Origin: Symsagittifera roscoffensis
Lineage: Eukaryota > Xenacoelomorpha > Acoela > Convolutidae
Length of the DNA stretch: 64,000 nucleotides
Direction of reading: 5' to 3'
Assembly (NCBI RefSeq): GCF_963678635.1
Contig: NC_087071.1
Location: forward strand, 29,258,120 to 29,322,119
The notes below the pieces were generated by a model, which was not told the DNA's origin, did not search any database, and saw only the letters and a program-made list of their open reading frames with translations. Below are positions 58,101 to 64,000 of the stretch, in pieces; the first letter of the stretch is position 1; the number at the start of each line of letters is the position of its first letter. The position numbers and the translations under genes were made by a program.

Positions 58101-61100
58101 CAGATGGGCTTTTTCAAGTGATGCCCTAATTAGTATTTAACAATAAATCAGTTCATCTTTTAATTTGCGTTCAAATTTAAACCAAATGTTATAACAGCAA
58201 CCTGTTTGAGAAGTTTATTCCTCAATTCTAGACGCTTCTAATGTTTTATCTGTTTCATTTTCAAATAAATATATAATGAAATCATGTCCCCTTATTTGAT
58301 TTTCAGCCCTGAGGATTTGCGTCTGCTATTATATAATCTACTTCCAAAGACAAATAATTTCTTACAGATAATTATAATAAAGTTACCTAACTTGCCTGAA
58401 ACTCTGACCTCTCATTTCTTTATTATCTTCAAAAAGTTTGATAAGCTGTAATTTTAATCCTTCTTTTTTTTTCGTTTAGCCGTTTGCTTAATTGCAGACA
58501 GACGTTTTTATAATTTAGTTCATCCTGCCTGATGGTTTGACATGTGAAATCCTTGAGTTTTGCATTTTTTTAACTTTAAAAAAATCTTTTGACATTATCT
58601 TGACTGACAACTTGATCAACGAAATATTTGGCAATCGGCATGCGTTTTTCCTTGAATTTTTTTGAAACTATTCTTGATCGTCTATCTTGATTTGAATTCA
58701 CTAAATTCAATTTAACTTTTTTCCTTCTATTTATTTCCTTGTTTAGAATTTCATGGCTTGCTTACTTTCAATTAGAAAGAAATTTCTGCGCTTGGTTGCT
58801 AGTTTAAATGATGCAGATTCAGTTTTTGTTCTGGATATTTAAGCAAACCAACACCACAGTTTTTGAGTTTTGTTCAGCTTTTCGTTTTTTATTATACCAC
58901 AGAGCTATAGCTCATTGGATAATGTGCGACAAATGCTAATTTGAGAAATAAATACTTAGCTACTAGTATTCTCGTTTGTTCATGTTCAGTGCCACTTTTT
59001 CTTTGCGTATAATGCAATTCATATAGTTTTTTTTTATGTTTTAGTGGAGGAGTGTCGAGTTCCGGAAACAAGATTGTAACTTGTAGAAATTGCAGCAAAG
59101 CATTCCATCAAGTGCGTATTCTCGAATTTTTTGTTTGTTTTGAATTCAATGCAACAGGTGCAGCCTAGCTATCGGAAAAGGCTTCCTAAACGGAAACATA
59201 AAGTGTTAACTTTTTTTGTAAGCGCTGATAAGACTATTTATACACGAGGCAGCGTGCCGAGGGGGGGGGGGGGGCGACCGCCCTCCCCCTCAATTCTAGT
59301 TGCAATTTTTCCAAAGAGTCCCCTCTTTAGCATAATTTTAAGTACGGCGTCCAAACCGACGTTTTTGGCCTATTTTTTGAAAAATTTTCCTGCAGCGCAG
59401 AAAATTATTGACAAAATAGGATCCTTTTAGAATTTTCGGAGAGTTCGGGAAATCAAATTGGTCGACCTAAAAAAAAGGTCAGCAAGTTTTCGAAAAACCG
59501 CCTCTCCCCTAGAAAAACTACGCTGCCATTGACGCGAGGGAAAGGACCAGCATACGAGCTGTTTAGCGGAGAACTGCTGTTGTGCCCCTGATTAAGATAA
59601 AGATATATTGCAACGAGAACGGATCATGGTAGGCCTCGAACATCTGACCTTTCGTTTGAGACGTAACCGCTTCACCACCACTCCCCTTGCTTTTATAAGA
59701 AAACTGGAGCACAATTAAAAGTGATTCCTCATTACGCCCCTTACTAAGTTTTGAGTGGTGTACTGGACTTAGAAGTTCACTTGAATCTGAAGCTTCTAGT
59801 TCTGTGAGTGATTACAAGAGTTTGTATTTTTAGACTATAAATATCCTCGAAGCCGTTTTTTTTTCAAGATTCTGACTCTCGGCTACTTTATCTAATTAAA
59901 ATTGGACAAAGTGTGTTTTTGAAACCCCCAAGAAATATTTTTTTTTGAATAAATTGTATGTACAAAAAGTTTTAAGTTGACATCTTTCGTTTTTGCGTGG
60001 TGACATTGAAAGGTTGGCTGGGGGAATACATTTTTTATGTCTGCCTCAAATACGATTTGTGATAACAAGGTTGAAAATGGATCCGAATTGGCTCTGAAAT
60101 TAAAAAGGGGTTTCTCTTATCTAGCTGCAAGAATTGCTCTGAGAAATTTTCCTTTGTTGAGAAACGCATTTATCCGTTAAGTTAATTCCATTAAGTTGCA
60201 GATAGAGTAAAAACAGTAATAAAACACCTGAAAAGATATATTTGTTCAATGCATTAGAATATGCCCCGTGAGATAATTTTAATGGCGTAGAATCATTGAG
60301 TAGTTATGAATTTCCAATCAGTTTGCTTTTTGTGGTCGTACATTCCATGCTTTTGAAATAAAATAATAATAAAAATATATAAATAAACTGATATGCTCCT
60401 CATACTTGGAAAAACTATGCAACCCATATAAAAAAGTGCAGCAGAGAGTAGTAAATATTGAGGGACAGTTGTCCGAGCTCTGGTCAGATTTGAGGCTCAA
60501 AAAACTGCACTATTTTTTTAAATAATTTTTTGGTCATATAATGGATTTCCTTCTGCACTGGCTTTCGACGTCGAGTTATGCCGCTTTGTTTAATAAAAAA
60601 TTAAATTGAAATTCTGGTAATCCTCGCCTGAAAGAGTGATAAGGTGAATTTCAAAAAGTAAAAAGAACAAGTTTGAAAAAGCAAGTTTCTGGAAAAATAC
60701 AATTTTATGCATCAGATTTTGACAGGCGGAACACGAGTGATACATCATTTGTTGTCAAAAAAGCAAAAAAAAAACAACCTCTAACAGTTTTGAGCAAGCT
60801 TGAAAAAAGAAAATAACTTAATGACTTAGTTTTTCTCAATTGTATGCAGTACTTCTGTAAATGGAGATCTAGATAATATCGCTCCAATGAAAAATGAAAC
60901 ATACAAAACAAAAAAAATAGGTTATGATTACTGCAAAAAAACATAGCCATAAAAGGGAACTTCTGCTAGAGTATCTTGCTATTAAAAAAGACGCTGCGTG
61001 GCGAAGATTCGTGAAACATCGAAATGAAATTAAGGCAGTAGTGAAAAAATAAAAAGAACTATGAAAAAAAAGTTGCTCGAAAAATTGTTTTCAACTAGCC

Positions 61101-63929
61101 AATAGAAAAATTGTTTTCAACTAGCCAATAGAAAAATTGTTTTCAACTAGCCAATAGAAAAATTGTTTTCAACTAGCCAATAGAAAAATTGTTTTCAACT
61201 AGCCAATAGAAAAATTGTTTTCAACTAGCCAATAGAAAAATTGTTTTCAACTAGCCAATAGAAAAATTGTTTTCAACTAGCCAATAGAAAAATTGTTTTC
61301 AACTAGCCAATAGAAAAATTGTTTTCAACTAGCCAATAGAAAAATTGTTTTCAACTAGCCAATAGAAAAATTGTTTTCAACTAGCCAATAGAAAAATTGT
61401 TTTAAACTAGCCAATAGAAAAATTGTTTTCAACTAGCCAATAGAAAAATTGTTTTCAACTAGCCAATAGAAAAATTGTTTTCAACTAGCCAATAGAAAAA
61501 TTGTTTTCAACTAGCCAATAGAAAAATTGTTTTCAACTAGCCAATAGAAAAATTGTTTTCAACTAGCCAATAGAAAAATTGTTTTCAACTAGCCAATAGA
61601 AAAATTGTTTTCAACTAGCCAATAGAAAAATTGTTTTCAACTAGCCAATAGAAAAATTGTTTTCAACTAGCCAATAGAAAAATTGTTTTCAACTAGCCAA
61701 TAGAAAAATTGTTTTCAACTAGCCAATAGAAAAATTGTTTTCAACTAGCCAATAGAAAAATTGTTTTCAACTAGCCAATAGAAAAATTGTTTTCAACTAG
61801 CCAATAGAAAAATTGTTTTCAACTAGCCAATAGAAAAATTGTTTTCAACTAGTCAGATCGCTACACCGATGTTGATACAAAATCGGATTCTTTGATTGAC
61901 TACGTTTTTGAAAGTAGGACGATTTTTTGCAAAAAAAAGTGATAGCTGCTTTCAATAACAAATCTATCAAAACTACACAAAATTCGGTTGTACTAAAACA
62001 AACTGATAAGTAACTGAAAAAAAATAATAGTAATTGAAACAAATTATAGATTCAGCTTTAAGTCCCATGGTAATACCGAACTTAGTAATTTGATTTTGAA
62101 ATTTCCAAACGCAGCAGCTTTACTTAGCACTCTTATTTAACCAATATATTTAAGATTGTAATTTTTCCTGATGCACTGAAAATTGCTGAAGTGGTCACTA
62201 TACATAAAGGCGGAGCCAAGACTGTTTGTTGAAACTACAGGCCAATTTCATTGCTACCTGTTATAAGCAAAGCATCAGAATATCTGAGTTTGCCACGAAG
62301 GAAAATATAATAACACCGCAATAACTGGGCTACAGAAATATAAGGTCAACAGTAGATGCAATTTCTGATTTTGTTGCTTGTGCTTTTGTAGATCTTTCAA
62401 AAACCTTTAATGCAGTAGATCATGGAGTTTCCAATCTATAATCTCTGAAATTTTGATTTCTACTCTCAGAAATATCCAATCTCTGAAATTTTGATTTCTA
62501 CTCTGACAAACATATCAGTTGTAGAAACTAGTGATAGCCAATCAAAACAACAGAAATTGTTTTGTGGGGTTTCACAGGAATCAGTTTTTGGAACTTTGCT
62601 CTTTTTTGTTGTATGGGAATGATCTGCCTGTTTGCCAAGCAGATGTGTTAGAATTTTTTCTCATTATACAAATATTTTTTACGTTCGTTTTTGAAAATTG
62701 CGTTAATTTGAGTCAAGCTTTGCTAAAATTAACAATAACAATTTGAAAAGTATTTTTAAACGTCCACTTGCTAGCATTGATATAAAACGTCATGAGCTAG
62801 AATATAAGGAATTGAAGTACCTTTGTGTAGATTTAGTTCTGAAGCTGAACTATTAGCAGCATATAGTTCAACTTAATAAAGTACTCGCATTCTCAGCCAA
62901 AATTTATCACTATAGACAGAATGTCTTCCAATCAAAAACCCTGAGTTGGACTTTCTAAAACTCACCTAGAATCAGTATTGCAATATATTATGCAAATGGG
63001 CTAATATAACCAAGTTGACAAGTTAGTAAGTTCTCAAAATGCATAAACAATTACCACATGAACCACTCTTTTTAGAATAGTGTAAAAGAATTCAGTTTTT
63101 TTTCGATATTAAGATTGGGAGTTTTGTGATTTTTACAGAATTGTCACAAACCGCCTGTCGCCGACTCTGCTTTTGCATCTAATGATTCATCAACCCCTGA
63201 TTGGAATTGCAGATTATGTACACTGCAGAAGATAGAGAATAATGGCGGCAAATCAGCTGAATCGACAACGAAAGTGTCTAAGAATGTGAGTAATACTCGT
63301 GGCTTTTGGATAGCGTGATTTGCCAATCAAAATATGGAGAAAAAAAACATGTAAACGGTTCTATATCCCGATGGCACAATGTCTATTTTTTGAAACCTGC
63401 CATTTTGAGCTCTAAACTTCCTTATTTTTGTTCCTGACTCATGTTCAGACTTATGTTCAGCAGGGCCAATATATGGGAATTATATAAACACAGTTTCTTG
63501 AATTGCCCCAAGTTTTCGCTGCGTTATGTGGAAGACAAAAAAAGATAGATTTACGTACCAAAATGTCCAATTAGTATGTTTTACCGTTGTTTTAGAAAGA
63601 CTCCAGCAATTCAAGCGGCAAGATCAAGATCAAAGACCCGCTGAAATCGGTTATGAAGACGGAAAAGGCTGAAAAACAACTAACTGCTCCAGGCGTGCTA
63701 TCGCTAGCTTCCAAATCATCAGCTATATCAAAATTAGCTCCAGCGGCATCTTTGGGCTCTAGTAGTGGCGGATCACCAGCTAGCTCCCCGTCTGCGAGTG
63801 GGGGAGGAGGAATTTTTTCGAATCTGGCAGCGGCGTGGGGAAATTTGACTCCAGCGAGGGCTACTGGCTCGGAAACTACAGCGGGGTCTGGAAAAAGTGG
63901 TGGGGCTAAGGGGTCTCCAATAAGCAAGG
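52001..63929 (+). CDS. INTS12: Integrator complex subunit 12 homologue (PHD finger protein), five exons seen, gene continues past the window
   Basis: INTS12 is a nuclear subunit of Integrator, which processes snRNA 3' ends and attenuates RNA polymerase II transcription. The exons join with matching phases and GT-AG borders: 52001-52171, 52263-52807, 59045-59111, 63139-63285, 63596-63929. The N-terminus (DPDSVYVRALKLFLSEDKDA) matches the conserved INTS12 microdomain reported to bind INTS1. Residues 60-230 are charged and disordered. The PHD finger spans three exons with ligands C235, C238, C252, C255, H260, C263, C285, C288 and a WNCRLC end, a C4HC3 pattern. After it comes KIKIKDPLKSV, matching the VKDPL motif of INTS12, and a Ser/Gly/Ala-rich tail. 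Human INTS12 has 462 residues; about 422 are seen here before the window ends. The large introns hold repeats only. Confidence 0.86.
52263..52807 (+). CDS. INTS12: INTS12 exon 2 (charged linker, first PHD cysteines)
   Basis: Follows an intron of 91 nt ending TTCTTAG. Rich in Ser, Lys, Glu and Asp (EKKHSSIEKEERKRKR and similar), fitting a disordered, nuclear-localising linker. Ends ICNLC and two bases of a Ser codon before GTACGT. Confidence 0.85.
53060..53400 (+). repeat. Dispersed repeat R1, copy in INTS12 intron 2
   Basis: Shares ATTCGTGGTTTTC-GCCTA, TTTTTATCGGCCT and TAATTTGTCATTGTACCAA-like blocks with 4680-4900 in the same order. Confidence 0.5.
53500..56250 (+). repeat. Degenerate ~165-bp satellite-like repeats
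   Basis: About nine units; typical landmarks per unit are CTCGAAAA(C/G)TACCCT, AAATCTGAGATTTTG, AATCGAAAxxxxGGTTGTG, AGCTCCCCTGC and TTATGGCCTCGGAAAAGTC. Units are 60-80 percent alike by eye. Two related units lie at 6346-6650. Confidence 0.5.
54450..54930 (+). repeat. Pair of direct repeats with TTTAGCTGGG landmark
   Basis: GAAAC(G/A)(G/A)CTAAGGTTTTGGGCAAAGT occurs at about 54448 and 54633; CTTTAGCTGGG(G)CC at about 54536 and 54723. The second copy ends in a GCGAAGCTATGCTTCGC hairpin-like motif (54860-54880); related ends occur at about 51700 and 57995. Confidence 0.55.
56760..57890 (+). repeat. Diverged tandem duplication, unit ~628 bp
   Basis: AGACAAACTCCATAATCGAA occurs at 56951 and 57579, with further blocks (TGTTCACGCTC, TTTTTCAGTTCAATT, TTCATGAAATTCAA, GTCTGTTGG) in the same order and offset. 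Confidence 0.65.
57268..57341 (+). repeat. 37-bp direct duplication
   Basis: ATTAAGTTCCAAGATTTCGT and the following 17 bases occur twice in a row, with only three changes. Confidence 0.85.
59045..59111 (+). CDS. INTS12: INTS12 exon 3 (mid PHD finger)
   Basis: 67 nt. Preceded by TTATGTTTTAG, followed by GTGCGT. Encodes GNKIVTCRNCSKAFHQ with two Cys ligands and the His. Confidence 0.85.
59261..59274 (+). repeat. G14 homopolymer
   Basis: Fourteen consecutive G, followed by CGACCGCCCTCCCCCT, within an island of otherwise AT-rich intron DNA. Could form G-quadruplex or be the end of an inserted repeat. Confidence 0.8.
59575..59700 (-). repeat. tRNA-like SINE head (candidate), minus strand
   Basis: Minus strand reads AGTGGTGGTGAAGCGGTTAC (A-box-like), then, about 30 nt on, AGATGTTCGAGGCCTACC (B-box-like GTTCGA). 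The acceptor stem does not close, so a SINE or tRNA pseudogene is likelier than a tRNA gene. Confidence 0.35.
61079..61852 (+). repeat. 26-bp minisatellite, about 29.8 copies
   Basis: Unit GAAAAATTGTTTTCAACTAG followed by CCAATA, repeated almost without change over 774 bp. One unit near 61391 has a C-to-A change. The last copy is cut at CTAG. Confidence 0.97.
62170..62960 (+). pseudogene. Decayed LINE reverse transcriptase fragment
   Basis: Frames give KIAEVVTIHKGGAK then NYRPISLLPVISKASEYL (RT motifs 0-1), FVDLSKTFNAVDHG (motif A), GVSQESVFGTLLF (motif B) and, later, LKYLCVDLVLKLN (motif 7-like). All are in different frames with stops. Jockey/CR1-like. It is only distantly like the LINE at 18720-19112. 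Confidence 0.6.
63139..63285 (+). CDS. INTS12: INTS12 exon 4 (end of PHD finger)
   Basis: 147 nt, phase 0 at both ends. Begins NCHKPPVAD, ends the finger with WNCRLC. Borders TTTTTACAG and GTGAGT. Confidence 0.85.
63596..63929 (+). CDS. INTS12: INTS12 exon 5 (KDPL motif and Ser/Gly/Ala-rich tail)
   Basis: Starts after GTTGTTTTAG. Contains KIKIKDPLKSV and then a Ser/Ala/Gly-rich region. A donor GTAAGAAT follows at 63930; the open frame otherwise runs on only to a TGA at 63994-63996, so I place the border at 63929. The last exon is outside the window. Confidence 0.75.
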
Positions 63930-64000
63930 GTAAGAATTCATTTAAAAGTATTGGAAATGCTTGCAGGGTTGAAATTTTTCATTTTGTTTTTCATTGAAGC

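Larger units (their letters stand above)
52808..59044 (+). other. INTS12 intron 2 (6.2 kb), filled with decayed repeats
   Basis: GTACGT...TTTTAG. Contains repeat R1 (53060-53400), about nine degenerate 165-bp units (53500-56250), a direct duplication at 54450-54930, a diverged 628-bp tandem duplication (56760-57890) and a 37-bp duplication. The long open frame at 54346-54945 is AT-rich repeat DNA with Phe-rich translation and is not a gene. Confidence 0.75.
59112..63138 (+). other. INTS12 intron 3 (4.0 kb)
   Basis: GTGCGT...TTTTACAG. Contains a G14 run and a repeated-looking GC-rich segment (59250-59560), a tRNA-like SINE head on the minus strand (59580-59700), a 26-bp minisatellite (61079-61852) and a decayed LINE RT fragment (62170-62960). 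Confidence 0.75.

Noticed and set aside
58905-58935. tRNA-like A box (TAGCTCATTGGATAATG) before INTS12 exon 3
   Set aside because: No B box or acceptor stem is found downstream, so a single A-box match is not enough.
59131-59430. 99-codon plus-strand frame over the G14 run
   Set aside because: It starts inside intron 3, is made of homopolymer-driven Gly/Pro codons and has no domain.
61079-61852. CRISPR-like regular repeat array
   Set aside because: The units are contiguous with no unique spacers, and the setting is a eukaryotic intron.
63930-63996. Reading INTS12 to the TGA at 63994 as the natural C-terminus
   Set aside because: A good donor GTAAGAAT lies at 63930 and the residues after it change to an AT-rich, Phe-rich composition typical of intron.

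Overview
This is a repeat-dense window from a eukaryote, almost certainly an invertebrate animal. It carries one split host gene, recognisable as INTS12 (Integrator complex subunit 12), with GT-AG introns of 0.09 to 6.2 kb. Everything else I can identify is mobile-element DNA. A 3' splice-acceptor-like tract lies 7 nt before the INTS12 start codon, which fits either a 5'UTR intron or spliced-leader trans-splicing. The phylum cannot be fixed from the sequence alone.

Layout. 1-570: AT-rich DNA with nothing recognisable. 570-1741: an inverted-repeat (DNA transposon/MITE-like) element. 3220-16400: decayed plus-strand copies of one reverse-transcriptase (RT) retroelement family. In one copy the RT domain has been amplified into six tandem units of about 1.3 kb (7774-15130). 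16613-17465: a solo LTR distantly related to the large element below. 17544-22284: a minus-strand APE-type LINE (SGNH-like region, PHD finger, RRM-like ORF1, endonuclease, RT) and a LINE 3' fragment. 22633-25650: a second minus-strand RT element (PHD-like finger plus a YADD-type RT). 25689-50107: a 24.4-kb LTR retrotransposon with 920/921-bp LTRs, TG...CA ends and a 5-bp ATATA target-site duplication. 50255-50638: a minus-strand SGNH-like ORF, probably the 5' part of the second RT element, which the big LTR element split. 52001-63929 (running off the window): INTS12, its introns filled with decayed repeats, including a 26-bp minisatellite of about 30 copies.

The LTR element is the main point of interest. 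After a 3-kb leader carrying at least 17 copies of an AATCCGGAGGGGTC-type motif come a gag of 1053 aa (coiled coil, capsid-like domain, two CCHC knuckles) and a Ty3/gypsy-order pol (protease, RT, RNase H, a large inserted acidic segment, HHCC-DD35E integrase, GPF module). Downstream of pol is about 9 kb of further coding sequence of a kind normal LTR retrotransposons lack. It includes an SGNH/GDSL-type hydrolase domain and about 2,000 aa with no family I can name. This copy is broken at several points (stops and frameshifts), and its LTRs differ by about 2 percent, so it is an old, probably inactive insertion. A conserved 11-mer just before the 3' LTR recurs inside the element, once near its exact middle and in another reading frame, which suggests internal plus-strand priming sites (a central polypurine tract).

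Limits: all similarity statements come from reading motifs by eye. No database search, alignment score or RNA-fold calculation was run.
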